The notes: a model not told the origin generated them from the sequence alone. 64,000 nucleotides of DNA from Pontibacter burrus (GCF_010686685.1 NZ_JAAGWD010000001.1:248001-312000); one strand, 5' to 3'; numbered from the stretch's first letter, positions 35,279 through 44,297 are shown. A program made the numbers and translations.

Positions 35279-35623
35279 TGTATCGTTTAAGTATACTTGC
35301 TTGGATTTCGTTTTTAAGTTATCCTAACTATGGCCTTAACAGCCGGGCTTACTTTAAAGTTTATTATGAGCTAAGCTGCTCACGCCCTGCTGTATCTGCT
35401 CAGAAAGCGGCTTTTGTTAAAATTTGTGCAAAAATAATAGTAAAATTTATACTTTACTACCTATACTACCTTATTTAAAATTTTTCAGTTCACAGTATCA
35501 GTACTTTCCGGAAAATAAGCATAGGTTTTGCGTGTTAATACCTACTTCTGCCGGATTTATAGTTGATAAGTTGCAAAAACCAGTCCAACTTACTGTGTGC
35601 CAAAACTATAACTATAAAAGCAA
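35279..35623. other. Spacer between the DksA-like gene and ribH
   Basis: 345 bases with no plausible gene. It is AT-rich. On the minus strand TATTTTTG (35434-35441, read in reverse) fits the -7 consensus and may drive the DksA-like operon. The right end holds AACTATA/CTATAAAAG words. No terminator hairpin of note. Confidence 0.5.
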
Positions 35624-36100
35624 TCAGAAGCTCAGCATGTGAATAACGGCTGCCGCTGCCTCCACGCCTTTGTTGCCATGCTTGCCGCCTGCCCTGTCCA
35701 GTGCTTGTTCCAGGTTATTGGTGGTTACCAGACCAAAAGATACCGGCTTGTTGTATTTAAGCGACACATTGGTAAGCCCATTCGCTACTGCATGGTTAAT
35801 ATAATCGTCGTGCTTGGTATCGCCTTTAATAACTACCCCAATGCAGATCACAGCATCTATCTCTTCGTGTTGTGCCAGGAACTGCGCTCCTAAGGTAAGC
35901 TCAAAACTGCCCGGTACGGTATTTCTAAAGATGTTCTCCTTTTTTGCACCATGTTTCAACAGTGTTTCGATAGCGCCATTGCTCAGGGCATCGGTTATGT
36001 CTTTATGCCATTCTGCTACTACAAGGCCAAATTTCTTATCCGACATATCGGCGAAGGAGGCCGTGCTATAGTCGTCCAGGTTTTTTAAAGCTGTTGCCAT
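35624..36100 (-). CDS. ribH: 6,7-dimethyl-8-ribityllumazine synthase
   Basis: A 158-residue enzyme for the penultimate step of riboflavin synthesis. It shows VVAEWHKDITDALSNGA, VPGSFELTLGAQFLA, the phosphate-binding CIGVVIKGDTKHDDYINHAV (with catalytic His) and SFGLVTTNNLEQALDRAG. Length and start are standard. It is downstream of a TPR-protein gene, with a terminator between them. Confidence 0.96.
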   Translation of the reverse strand: MATALKNLDDYSTASFADMSDKKFGLVVAEWHKDITDALSNGAIETLLKHGAKKENIFRNTVPGSFELTLGAQFLAQHEEIDAVICIGVVIKGDTKHDDYINHAVANGLTNVSLKYNKPVSFGLVTTNNLEQALDRAGGKHGNKGVEAAAAVIHMLSF

Positions 36101-36194
36101 CTTTAATCTTATTGTTCTTACTCGTTATTCGTTGATAGTTAAATGCTGCCTATAGCCAAACAACTATAGTTATAGTTTAAGGCAGTTAAAAACA

Positions 36195-36234
36195 GAAGCG
36201 CTTTTGCCTTATAGTTAAAGACAAAAGCGCTTTT
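36195..36234 (-). terminator. Terminator after the TPR-protein gene
   Basis: AAGCGCTTTTG pairs with CAAAAGCGCTT around a 15-base loop, just beyond the minus-strand stop codon. Confidence 0.8.
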
Positions 36235-36256
36235 ATAGTTTATACTATAGCGTTAA

Positions 36257-36970
36257 TTAGTTAGCGCCTCCGGCCAGTGCCTCAGCACGTGCCTTGTATT
36301 TTTTAGCGTCGTTCAGTTCAGCTGATGTTACGTACTGCCTTACAATCTTGTCGTAAGCCTCAACAGCTGCTTTATAGTTACCGTCTTCTTCATAAGCTAC
36401 GGCAGCCTTCATAATATACTGTGGCGAAAAATACTGATTCGCATTGTGGTTAGCAGCCTTCATATACTGGTCAGCAGCTTCCTTATTTTTTCCCTGCTCC
36501 AGTAGCGCATCGCCAATCAGGCTGTAGGCGCGTGCCTGCATCAGGTAATCATCAGACTTAAATTTCTGCAGGTGCTGCTGTGCTTCAGCAAATTTACCTG
36601 TTTTAAGCAGGGCTACACCAGCATAAAAATTAGCCAGGTTACCAGCATCTGTGCTGCCAAACTCATCGGCAATTGCCAAGAAGCCTTTGTACTGGCCATC
36701 ACCGTTCAGGGCTTTGTTCAGAGAATCTGCTTCGAAGTAGTACACTGCCTGGAACATCGCATCCTGCGCTTCCTGGTTCTGAGTAGTGCGGTAGTTAAAA
36801 AATAAGAATCCTGCTACAATAAGGGCAGCAATGGCGGCAAACACACCGAGTAGTTTCGACTTGTTTTTCTTCACGAAATCCTCAGACTGCGTAAGGCGCT
36901 GTGCCAATGCATCCGGGTTCTCAACCAGCTCTTCAAACTCGCTGTGCTTCTGTACTGTTTCTTTTGCCAT
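36257..36970 (-). CDS. Membrane-anchored tetratricopeptide-repeat protein (YfgM-like)
   Basis: A 237-residue protein with one transmembrane helix (about 40-59, LLGVFAAIAALIVAGFLFF) after a cytoplasmic head, followed by TPR-type repeats such as LANFYAGVALLKTGKFAEAQ and YSLIGDALLEQGKNKEAADQ. The layout is like YfgM, a periplasmic chaperone partner of the Sec machinery, but homology is not proven. Bacteroidota often place it beside ribH and recF. Confidence 0.85.
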   Translation of the reverse strand: MAKETVQKHSEFEELVENPDALAQRLTQSEDFVKKNKSKLLGVFAAIAALIVAGFLFFNYRTTQNQEAQDAMFQAVYYFEADSLNKALNGDGQYKGFLAIADEFGSTDAGNLANFYAGVALLKTGKFAEAQQHLQKFKSDDYLMQARAYSLIGDALLEQGKNKEAADQYMKAANHNANQYFSPQYIMKAAVAYEEDGNYKAAVEAYDKIVRQYVTSAELNDAKKYKARAEALAGGAN

Positions 36971-37084
36971 CAGTATAATTGAATTAGAAATTCAAAAGTA
37001 GGAATTAAAAATTGGATTTAAATCTATGTCCTGTACTTTCCGAACACCAAATTTATAATTTTTAATTCCTAATTCTAAATTATT

Positions 37085-38128
37085 TTAGTCCATCACGTAA
37101 GGATAGTCCGGCTCTACATAAATATCTGTGTACAGCTCAGATGGGTCCGGATAAGGAGACTCTTCAGCGAATTTAACCGCATCAGCAACCTGCTGCTTCA
37201 CTTTCTCATCTATCTGGTCCAGTTCTTCTTCGGTAGCCCAGCCATTTTTAAGGATAGTAGCTGCTACAGCTTCTATAGAGTCGCGGCCTTTATAGTCCTC
37301 CAGCTCTTCTTTTGTTCTATACTTAGCAGGGTCAGACATAGAGTGACCTTTGTAGCGGTAAGTTCTGAACTCCAGCAGGGTTGGGCCTTCGCCGGCACGG
37401 GCACGCTCAGCAGCTTCAGCTACAGCAGTATGCACGTTTTCTACTTCCATTGCATCTACCGGGAAAGATGGCATATCGTAGGCTAAACCTAGTTTATACA
37501 GATCCTGCACGTTTGAGGTACGACGTACAGAAGTACCCATGGCATAACCGTTATTCTCGATCACGAAAATTACCGGCAGTTTCCAGGTCATGGCCATGTT
37601 AAGCGCCTCGTGGAAAGCACCCTGACGCACAGCACCATCACCCATGTAGCAAATGCACAGGTTGCCTGTTTTGTTATACTTCTCAGCAAAGGCAATACCA
37701 GCACCAAGTGGCACCTGACCACCAACTATACCGTGGCCACCCATAAAGTTCACGTTCTTGTCGAACATGTGCATAGAGCCGCCTTTACCTTTAGAGCAAC
37801 CCGTTACTTTGGCAAACATCTCTGCCATAATAGCGCCCGGATCAGTGCCCAGTGCTAACGGGTGTGCGTGGTCGCGGTAAGCTGTAATCCACTTATCGTC
37901 TTTGGTAAGCGCTGTAACGGCACCAGCCACACAGGCCTCCTGTCCGATATACAAGTGGCAAAAGCCTTTTATTTTTTGCTGACCGTAAAGCTGACCTGAT
38001 TTTTCTTCGAAGCGGCGCATGAGTTTCATCGACTCAAACCACCACATGTATGTTTCCTTTGAAAACTTTGGTTCAGCCTGTACCTTTGCTTTCGCCGACT
38101 TCGCGTTTGCCTTTTCTTTCGTAGCCAT
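37085..38128 (-). CDS. pdhA: Pyruvate dehydrogenase E1 component, alpha subunit
   Basis: A 347-residue thiamine-diphosphate enzyme subunit that feeds acetyl-CoA into metabolism. The TPP motif runs from CYMGDGAVRQGAFHEALNMA to VIENNGYAMGT (about 164-196). The phosphorylation-loop-like YRYKGHSMSDPAKYRTKEE is present. It opens with a lysine/alanine-rich leader, MATKEKANAKSAKAKVQ. The beta subunit and E2/E3 are not adjacent. It diverges from recF. Confidence 0.95.
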   Translation of the reverse strand: MATKEKANAKSAKAKVQAEPKFSKETYMWWFESMKLMRRFEEKSGQLYGQQKIKGFCHLYIGQEACVAGAVTALTKDDKWITAYRDHAHPLALGTDPGAIMAEMFAKVTGCSKGKGGSMHMFDKNVNFMGGHGIVGGQVPLGAGIAFAEKYNKTGNLCICYMGDGAVRQGAFHEALNMAMTWKLPVIFVIENNGYAMGTSVRRTSNVQDLYKLGLAYDMPSFPVDAMEVENVHTAVAEAAERARAGEGPTLLEFRTYRYKGHSMSDPAKYRTKEELEDYKGRDSIEAVAATILKNGWATEEELDQIDEKVKQQVADAVKFAEESPYPDPSELYTDIYVEPDYPYVMD

Positions 38129-38254
38129 GGTAAATATCTAATCTGAGTTTTATCCGTTATGCGCTCAGGCAGAAAAAGCACCTGGCAGCTTGGGCAACAG
38201 CCCACAACGGGTTTAGCTGCGAAATTAAGGAAAAAGAAATCAATTAGAAACTCA

Positions 38255-39367
38255 ATGCTCCTCGAAAATCTGAGTCTGCTGTTTTTCAAGAACTACGACG
38301 ATGCCTCCCTGGCCTTCTCGGAGCATATAAATTGTTTTATTGGCGACAACGGCAGCGGCAAAACAAACCTGCTCGATGCCATCCATTACCTGTCACTTAC
38401 CAAAAGCGCCTTTAACAGCTCGGATGCGCAAAGCATAAAGCAGGGCGAAGAGTTTTTTATGGTAAAAGGCCGCTTTATAGTTGATGACACCAAACACACC
38501 GTACAGGTAAGCCTGAAGCAGGGCCAGAAGAAGACGGTAACGCATAATAAAGCCCTTTATGAGAAGATGAGCGAGCATATCGGTCGTTTCCCGGTGGTAC
38601 TGATCTCGCCTTATGATACCGACCTGATACGCGAAGGCAGCGAAGAGCGCCGCAAGTATTTTGATAGCCTGATCTCACAGCTGGACCATACCTACCTGGA
38701 ACAGCTCATACAGTACAACTATATTCTGAAACAGCGCAACTCGCTGCTAAAGCAATTTGCCGAGCGCAACTACTACGACCGCGATTACCTGCATATACTA
38801 AACGAGCAACTGGTACCGCTGGGCCAGCAACTGGCACAGGAGCGCGAAAAATTCCTGGAAATGTTCGTACCTGTTTTCCAGAAGCATTACCGCCACATCT
38901 CCGACAGCTCCGAAACCGTTACGCTCACCTATAAAAGCCAGCTGTTAGGTTCAGATTTTGCTCAGCAACTGCTGCAAAACGAGCGCAAGGACATGGCCAT
39001 GCAGCGCACAACTATAGGTCCGCATAAAGATGACTTCGTGTTTCTGATGGATGGCAACCCAGTGAAGCACTTTGGCTCACAGGGCCAGCAGAAAAGCTAT
39101 GTAATTGCCCTGAAACTGGCGCATTTTGAAGTAATGGCCGAACGCCAGCACCACAAACCCCTGCTCCTGCTCGATGATATCTTTGACCGCCTCGACGAGA
39201 AGCGTATCACCAAACTCATGCAAATGGTAGCCGCCCATACCTTCGGCCAGATCTTTTTAACCGATACCCACTTAGACCGCACAGACAAAATACTCGAAGG
39301 CCTCTCAGAAAGTATCCGTAGATTTGATGTAAAGGATGGGGTGGTGAAGGTGATTGCTGATGGTTAA
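38255..39367 (+). CDS. recF: DNA replication and repair protein RecF
   Basis: A 370-residue SMC-like ATPase that loads RecA at gaps. The start at 38255 gives the canonical MLLENLSLLFFKNYDDASLA; an in-frame upstream ATG at 38159 adds a non-homologous leader. Walker A is GDNGSGKTN (30-38). The signature is in GSQGQQKSYVIALKLAH and Walker B is LLLLDDIFDRLDEKR. There is no dnaA, dnaN or gyrB next to it, as is usual in Bacteroidota. Confidence 0.95.
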   Translation: MLLENLSLLFFKNYDDASLAFSEHINCFIGDNGSGKTNLLDAIHYLSLTKSAFNSSDAQSIKQGEEFFMVKGRFIVDDTKHTVQVSLKQGQKKTVTHNKALYEKMSEHIGRFPVVLISPYDTDLIREGSEERRKYFDSLISQLDHTYLEQLIQYNYILKQRNSLLKQFAERNYYDRDYLHILNEQLVPLGQQLAQEREKFLEMFVPVFQKHYRHISDSSETVTLTYKSQLLGSDFAQQLLQNERKDMAMQRTTIGPHKDDFVFLMDGNPVKHFGSQGQQKSYVIALKLAHFEVMAERQHHKPLLLLDDIFDRLDEKRITKLMQMVAAHTFGQIFLTDTHLDRTDKILEGLSESIRRFDVKDGVVKVIADG

Positions 39368-39408
39368 ATTTTTAAATTGTTGATTTATTAATTTTATCAG
39401 CCCGACTC

Positions 39409-39717
39409 ATGGTTATAGCTATAGGTATCGAAACAGAGTTATGGAGCAGAATTATAAGAATGCTCCGAAATGAAGGCTGGAAGGTACTTTATAAGTATGA
39501 TAACTTTGATGCTGGTATTGACTTCGATTTCATAATCCTTAAAAAGGATAGTGAAGAAATATTATTTGCTTGGGACAATTGGTTTGAGGGCGAGATTAAA
39601 TGCAGAGAAGACCAAATGAAGCATATAGAGCAGCACTTAGGTATAACTTTTAAATTGGGAGAACCTGAAAATCTTAAGCCGGAAATAATTGAGCTATATA
39701 GAAAACAAGCCAATTAA
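39409..39717 (+). CDS. Orphan hypothetical protein between recF and DUF721
   Basis: A 102-residue acidic protein, beginning MVIAIGIETELWSRIIRMLR and with DFDFIILKKDSEEILFAWDN in the middle. I recognise no family. It is clearly AT-richer than recF and DUF721 on either side and breaks up a gene pair that is often adjacent in Bacteroidota, so it may be a recent insertion. Codon pattern and full length argue for a real gene. Immunity-protein-like size and charge are noted, but no toxin is nearby. Confidence 0.6.
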   Translation: MVIAIGIETELWSRIIRMLRNEGWKVLYKYDNFDAGIDFDFIILKKDSEEILFAWDNWFEGEIKCREDQMKHIEQHLGITFKLGEPENLKPEIIELYRKQAN

Positions 39718-39735
39718 GAATGTCAGAAAAATATG

Positions 39736-39762
39736 TTCTTTAGGATTTGCAATCCGAAAGAA
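39736..39762. repeat. Palindromic intergenic repeat with GGATTTGCAATCC core
   Basis: TTCTTTAGGATTTGCAATCC then GAAAGAA. The 13-base core also occurs at 12927-12939. It could form a small hairpin. Confidence 0.6.
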
Positions 39763-39854
39763 CGGCAAAGAACAACGAACTATAAAAATCTAATTACTAA
39801 ATTTATTCAACCACCCATTCATAATTCATCATTACTAATTCATAATTACCAAAA

Positions 39855-40178
39855 GTGCGCTACTACAAGAAGAAGGAAGAGATTGCGAAGCGAAAGGCGG
39901 ACACACAGCCGATCGGGGACAGTATAAAAGCGCTGCTACAAGCTTACCGCCTCGAGGGCAAACTAAACGAAGTAAACCTGATTCAGCGCTGGGAAGAGTT
40001 TATGGGCAAGCCCATCGCCCTTAAAACCAAGGAACTGTTTTTTAGAGACGGGAAACTGTTTGTACGTTTAACCTCTGCCCCGCTTAAGCACGAACTCAAT
40101 ATGAGCAAAAGCAAGGTGGTGGAATTACTGAACCGCGCTGCCGGCCACGAGGTTGTTAAAGATGTGGTGTTTCTATAG
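39855..40178 (+). CDS. DUF721 (DciA-like) protein
   Basis: A 107-residue protein with a GTG start at 39855, giving MRYYKKKEEIAKRKADTQPI. The DUF721 pattern is visible: IGDSIKALLQAYRLEGKLNE, WEEFMGKPIALKTKELFF and LKHELNMSKSKVVELLN. The family includes DciA, which helps load the replicative helicase in bacteria without DnaC/DnaI. It sits near recF, as is common in this phylum. The stop is the TAG of CTATAGTT. Confidence 0.85.
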   Translation: MRYYKKKEEIAKRKADTQPIGDSIKALLQAYRLEGKLNEVNLIQRWEEFMGKPIALKTKELFFRDGKLFVRLTSAPLKHELNMSKSKVVELLNRAAGHEVVKDVVFL

Positions 40179-40226
40179 TTTGAACATGGTGCTATAGTTA
40201 CCGTATCTTTTCGAAAAATATAAGCT

Positions 40227-40790
40227 ATGACCACCACACCCGCTTACCGGCCTGTCTCCTACTCGCGCACTACCCTGACGGAGCTCATGATTCCGAGCTA
40301 TGCCAACTTTGGCGGTAAAATACATGGTGGCATTCTGCTTTCTTTAATGGACAAGGTGGCTTATGCCTGCGCAGCCAAGCATGCTGGTAATTACTGCGTT
40401 ACGGTTACGGTGGATGGTGTGCACTTTTTACAACCCGTAGAAGTGCAGGAACTGGTGTCGTTGATGGCGTCGGTAAATTATGTGGGTAATACCTCACTGA
40501 TGGTGGGCATAAAAGTGATTGCTGAGAATGTAAAAACCGGCCTGGTAAAGCATACTAATACTTCTTACTTTACCATGGTAGCCAAAGGCGAAGACGACAA
40601 ACCCACCCAAGTGCCCGGCCTTCTGTTGGAAACCCAAGACGATACCCGCCGTTTTCTGGAAGCTATTAAGCGCCGCGAGTTGTCACAACGCTACCAATCC
40701 GAATTTACAGAGGCCAAAACAATACTTTCGGTTGAGCAGGAACTATACAAATTGAAAGGCGAACGCTGCAAACTAGCCTACAAACTATAG
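40227..40790 (+). CDS. Acyl-CoA thioesterase, hotdog fold (YciA/BACH type)
   Basis: A 187-residue enzyme that hydrolyses acyl-CoA. The hotdog helix and catalytic aspartate lie in NFGGKIHGGILLSLMDKVAY near residue 40, followed by VTVTVDGVHFLQPVEVQELV and VKHTNTSYFTMVA. The C-terminal 50 residues extend past the domain and are charged. It ends in AAACTATAG, the TAG being part of a repeat word. Confidence 0.9.
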   Translation: MTTTPAYRPVSYSRTTLTELMIPSYANFGGKIHGGILLSLMDKVAYACAAKHAGNYCVTVTVDGVHFLQPVEVQELVSLMASVNYVGNTSLMVGIKVIAENVKTGLVKHTNTSYFTMVAKGEDDKPTQVPGLLLETQDDTRRFLEAIKRRELSQRYQSEFTEAKTILSVEQELYKLKGERCKLAYKL

Positions 40791-40892
40791 TTCTGGACTT
40801 GCCGGGAAGCAGTATAAACGATAGCCTCACAAAGCAAATAATGCTTTTTTAATATTCTTATCTATATTTAGGGTCTACACCTATTCTTTATC

Positions 40893-42275
40893 ATGACCTT
40901 AAAACTTAACCTCACCCGTATGCTGGCTCTGCTAACTATAGCCGGCCTATACTTTACAACTATAGCTACTACCACAGCTCAAACTATAGTTCGGCAGGAC
41001 CAAGAAATCAAAAAGATGGTGGATGAAATATCTGCCGCAAACCTGGAAGCGCTGGTTCGCAAGTTGGCCTCTTTTGACACCCGCCACTCCCTAAGCACCA
41101 CAAAAGACAAGAAAAAAGGCGTTGGCGCTGCCCAGGAATGGGTTAAAGCCGAATTCGAGAAATATGCCCAGGCTTCCGGTGGCCGTATGACCGTAGAGCT
41201 GGATAAATATACTGTAAAAGCCAACGGACAGCGCATTCCGCAGGATGTGGAGCTGGCTAACGTAATGGCTACCCTCAAAGGCACCGACCCGAACGACAAT
41301 CGTGTGATGATCATCAGCGGACACCTGGACTCCCGCAATACCGATATCATGGACACGAAAGGCAAAGCACCGGGCGCTAACGATGATGGCTCTGGCGTAG
41401 CAGCAGTGATGGAACTGGCCCGTATTATGGCATCCCGTCAGTTTCCGGCAACGATCATTTTTGTGGCCGTAACCGGCGAAGAGCAAGGCCTAATGGGAGC
41501 ACGCCACCTGGCCGAGAAAGCCAAAGCACAAAACTGGAACCTGATCGCGATGCTGAACAACGACATGATCGGTAACTCCTCATCCGACGAAACCGAACTG
41601 CGCAACAACATGCAGGTACGCATTTTCAGCGAAGGCATACCAGCTCTTGAAACCGAAGAACAAGCTCGCATGCGCCGCTCTACCAACCGCGAAAACGACA
41701 GCGAAAGCCGCCAGCTTGCCCGCTACATGAAGGAAACCGGCGAACGCTATGTTGATCAGCTGGAAGTAAAACTGGTGTACCGCAACGACCGTTTCCTGCG
41801 CGGCGGCGACCATACCCCTTTCAGCCAGAATGGTTTCCCGGCCATACGCGTTTGCGAAATGAACGAGAACTATAGATACCAGCACCAGAACGTGCGCGTA
41901 GAAAATGGCATCCAGTACGGTGACCTGCCTGAGTTTATCGATTATGAATACATGCGCAAAAATGCAGCGCTTAACCTGGCCTCATTGGCAAACCTGGCCT
42001 GGGCACCGTATGCACCAACCAAAGTAGGCGTAAACATCAGAAACCTGACAAACAAAACCGATCTGCAGTGGGAAGCCCCGGCCAAAGGCAAGCGCCCGGC
42101 TGGTTATTATGTGCTGATGCGCGACACCAGCAGCCCGATGTGGGAGAAAAAATTCTTTGTGAAGGACACCAAGGTTACATTGCCTTACTCTAAAGACAAC
42201 TTCTTTTTTGCCGTGCAGGCCGTTGATGCCGAAGGCCACGAAAGCCTGCCTGTTTTCCCGGTGCCGGTGCGCTAA
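40893..42275 (+). CDS. Secreted M28 family metallopeptidase (aminopeptidase type)
   Basis: A 460-residue protein with an N-terminal signal (hydrophobic 10-28) and an M28 catalytic domain. All zinc-site segments are visible: SGHLDSRN, PGANDDGSGVAAVMEL, VTGEEQGLMGARHLA, MLNNDMIGNSS and GGDHTPFSQNGFPAIRV. A C-terminal fibronectin-like part (LQWEAPAKGKRPAGYYVLMR) follows. It is probably a periplasmic or surface aminopeptidase for peptide nutrition. The metallo-beta-lactamase gene follows after 10 bases. Confidence 0.92.
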   Translation: MTLKLNLTRMLALLTIAGLYFTTIATTTAQTIVRQDQEIKKMVDEISAANLEALVRKLASFDTRHSLSTTKDKKKGVGAAQEWVKAEFEKYAQASGGRMTVELDKYTVKANGQRIPQDVELANVMATLKGTDPNDNRVMIISGHLDSRNTDIMDTKGKAPGANDDGSGVAAVMELARIMASRQFPATIIFVAVTGEEQGLMGARHLAEKAKAQNWNLIAMLNNDMIGNSSSDETELRNNMQVRIFSEGIPALETEEQARMRRSTNRENDSESRQLARYMKETGERYVDQLEVKLVYRNDRFLRGGDHTPFSQNGFPAIRVCEMNENYRYQHQNVRVENGIQYGDLPEFIDYEYMRKNAALNLASLANLAWAPYAPTKVGVNIRNLTNKTDLQWEAPAKGKRPAGYYVLMRDTSSPMWEKKFFVKDTKVTLPYSKDNFFFAVQAVDAEGHESLPVFPVPVR

Positions 42276-42285
42276 CTATAGTTAG

Positions 42286-43002
42286 ATGACAAGGCGGTTA
42301 CTATACCTGTTGTTGTTCCTGCTGCCCTTGCATGCACTGCTGGCGCAGGAACAACAACTACAGGTTACCAAAATAGCCCCTGATATTTACGTGCACACTT
42401 CCTACAAAATGCTGGGCAGTGTACGGTTCCCCTCACATGGCTTGCTGGTTTCTACAACTGACGGCGCGGTGATAATTGATTCGGGCTGGGGAAACGAACC
42501 AACCGAACAGCTGCTGCACTGGATAAAAACCAACCTGAAACAGCCTGTAAAGCTTAGTATCGTTACACATGCGCACGACGACCGCATTGGTGGCATTGAG
42601 GTACTGCAGCAAAACAACATTATTGTTTTTGGCTCTGAACAGACCGCAGCATTGGCCGCAGCGCAAGGTGAAGTAACTTTAGACACAACTCTGCCACTCG
42701 ACCAGGAGCTAACTATAGGCAATCAGAAACTAGTGGTTTATTACCCGGGTGCCGGCCATACCCCTGATAACCTGGTAGTATACCTGCCCAAACAGAAGAT
42801 ATTATTTGGCGGATGCCTGGTAAAAGATGCAAAAGCCACTAACCTGGGCAATACTGCCGACGCGGACCTAACCAACTGGCCAAAAGCTATTAAAAACGTG
42901 CAGCAACGCTTCCCGAAAGCCAGAACTATAGTTCCGAGTCACGGCCCGTGGGGCTCAAAAGCCGCCCTAACCAACACACTGCAGCTCCTGGAAAAACAGT
43001 AA
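42286..43002 (+). CDS. Subclass B1 metallo-beta-lactamase
   Basis: A 238-residue periplasmic enzyme with signal peptide MTRRLLYLLLFLLPLHALLA. All B1 zinc ligands are seen: THAHDDRIGG (H116-x-H118-x-D120 in standard numbering), GAGHTPDN (H196), FGGCLVKDA (C221) and VPSHGPWG (H263). Lys224 (in CLVK) and Asn233 (in NLGN), which bind the substrate carboxylate, are present too. The region GNTADADLTNWPKAIKNV is close to that of CcrA/BlaB-type enzymes. It should hydrolyse beta-lactams; the spectrum is untested. It lies 10 bases behind the M28 peptidase gene, with a terminator after it. No mobile-element genes are nearby, so it is probably intrinsic. Confidence 0.9.
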   Translation: MTRRLLYLLLFLLPLHALLAQEQQLQVTKIAPDIYVHTSYKMLGSVRFPSHGLLVSTTDGAVIIDSGWGNEPTEQLLHWIKTNLKQPVKLSIVTHAHDDRIGGIEVLQQNNIIVFGSEQTAALAAAQGEVTLDTTLPLDQELTIGNQKLVVYYPGAGHTPDNLVVYLPKQKILFGGCLVKDAKATNLGNTADADLTNWPKAIKNVQQRFPKARTIVPSHGPWGSKAALTNTLQLLEKQ

Positions 43003-43014
43003 ACCTGACAGCAT

Positions 43015-43045
43015 AAAAAAAGCAGCCATAACAGGCTGCTCTTTT
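43015..43045 (+). terminator. Terminator after the metallo-beta-lactamase gene
   Basis: AGCAGCC, a 6-base loop and GGCTGCT followed by CTTTTC, preceded by an A run that makes it partly bidirectional. Confidence 0.75.
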
Positions 43046-43071
43046 CAAGGTTTATGTGGTTGTATTCTCTT

Positions 43072-43791
43072 TTATAATTTTGATATTCTGCTGGCTGACG
43101 AAGTTTCTGCTTCTATTTTAGGAGAGCCTGCATATGCTATGTGCGATGCTCCTGAAGCGTTTATCACCAGGTTTTCGGTAGCATGTACTTTTACGCTGCT
43201 GGCTCCGCTGGCACCTACTTTTACTCGCTTAGCTACCAGCTCCTGCGTATTCACCGACGATGCTCCGGACATATCCAGTTTTAACTCATCGGCACGGCCG
43301 GTTAAAGTTACCTTGCTGGCACCGCTCATATCCGAAAATATCTTTTTAGCCTCAATATCCAGTTTAACGTTAGAGCCACCGCTCATATTAAGCTGGAAAT
43401 CATCGGCCTTAAACTTAGACAGACCAACTACTTTTACACCACCGCTGATGTCTATTCTGTTCAGCTCTTTTACTGTTACATAAGCTTTCAGCCCTTTTCT
43501 GGTGTTTATGCTTCCCTCGGTGTAAATGTGCAGCACGTTGTTTTTTACTTCCGTTCTGATGTTATCCATCAGATTCTCTTCTGCCTCAATAGTTACACCT
43601 GCATTGTTGCCCTGTTTAATTTCTACAGCAAAGCCGCCGCTTATTTTAACGCCGTTAAAGTTCGACACTTTTCTGTCTTGCGTTTGCAGGTTGCCATTGC
43701 CTTTAATCTGCGCCAGCGCAGCACTATTTACAAACAGAAAGGCCAGTAACAGGGCACAGATAAGGGATGTGTGTCTGGTAAAGTTTTTCAT
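43072..43791 (-). CDS. Head-GIN domain (DUF2807) secreted protein
   Basis: A 239-residue protein starting MKNFTRHTSLICALLLAFLF with a signal peptide ending ALAQ; an in-frame ATG further up (43851) would give an unlikely leader. The mature part is a right-handed beta-solenoid of DUF2807 repeats (FNGVKISGGFAVEIKQGNNA, ADELKLDMSGASSVNTQELV, LVINASGASHI). It is probably in the periplasm or at the cell surface. Function unknown. Confidence 0.87.
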   Translation of the reverse strand: MKNFTRHTSLICALLLAFLFVNSAALAQIKGNGNLQTQDRKVSNFNGVKISGGFAVEIKQGNNAGVTIEAEENLMDNIRTEVKNNVLHIYTEGSINTRKGLKAYVTVKELNRIDISGGVKVVGLSKFKADDFQLNMSGGSNVKLDIEAKKIFSDMSGASKVTLTGRADELKLDMSGASSVNTQELVAKRVKVGASGASSVKVHATENLVINASGASHIAYAGSPKIEAETSSASRISKL

Positions 43792-44297
43792 AGTTCTATT
43801 TTTATTGATTTCTGATTTTCTTTTCCTGATTCTGACTAAAAGATGCAACAATTATAGAAAGGTTGCCTGCTTCTGAAATTATTTTTTCGTGCTGCAGATT
43901 TTTTCCATAAACTGTTGAGGGAGGGATCCGGGCTTTCAGGCACGTATGAACGACCGTTCATCTAATAACCTAAACAATAGTGCCTTGTAGCTTATTTATG
44001 TAATAGTTTTGCAGCAGCAATTACGATAATAAATTATAAGCGCAGGCGTTTTGAAAAGAGAATAGCTTGCTGCAAAAGCTATAAAAGTTTAGTGAACGAG
44101 TGTTGTTTGTTGTTTGCAACGGCAGGTGCTTAAAGCAGAGCTCCTGCCGTTTTGCTTTTATAGTTGTCATGCCGATTGTGCAGCGACTATGCTATAGTTA
44201 GCCACGGAACTACGGCAGGATTTTATCAAACTATAGCTGTAACTAACATTACTGCGGCTGCAACTATAAACTATTTCTCATCTGAGCTAACTATAGC
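43792..44297. other. Spacer between DUF2807 and rhomboid genes, holding a candidate ncRNA
   Basis: About 500 bases without a protein gene, between two minus-strand genes. It contains a promoter-like TAGTTTTG (44004-44011), a hairpin ATAGCTT..AAGCTAT near 44061-44082 and a strong plus-strand terminator (44119-44160). The right third is packed with CTATAG words. Confidence 0.6.
44018..44160 (+). ncRNA. Candidate small RNA with its own promoter and terminator
   Basis: A -7 element TAGTTTTG at 44004-44011 is followed by about 140 bases with no open frame. The stretch ends in the hairpin CGGCAGG..CCTGCCG (44120-44149) with a T-rich tail TTTTGCTTTT in the plus direction only. The neighbouring genes run the other way, so this terminator serves no annotated gene. 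The -33 box (CTTG at 43984) is poorly spaced. I recognise no known RNA family. Confidence 0.4.

Noticed and set aside
38159..38254. N-terminal extension of RecF from an upstream in-frame ATG
   Set aside because: The leader is basic and unlike RecF, while MLLENLSLLFFKNYDDASLA at 38255 is the usual family start.
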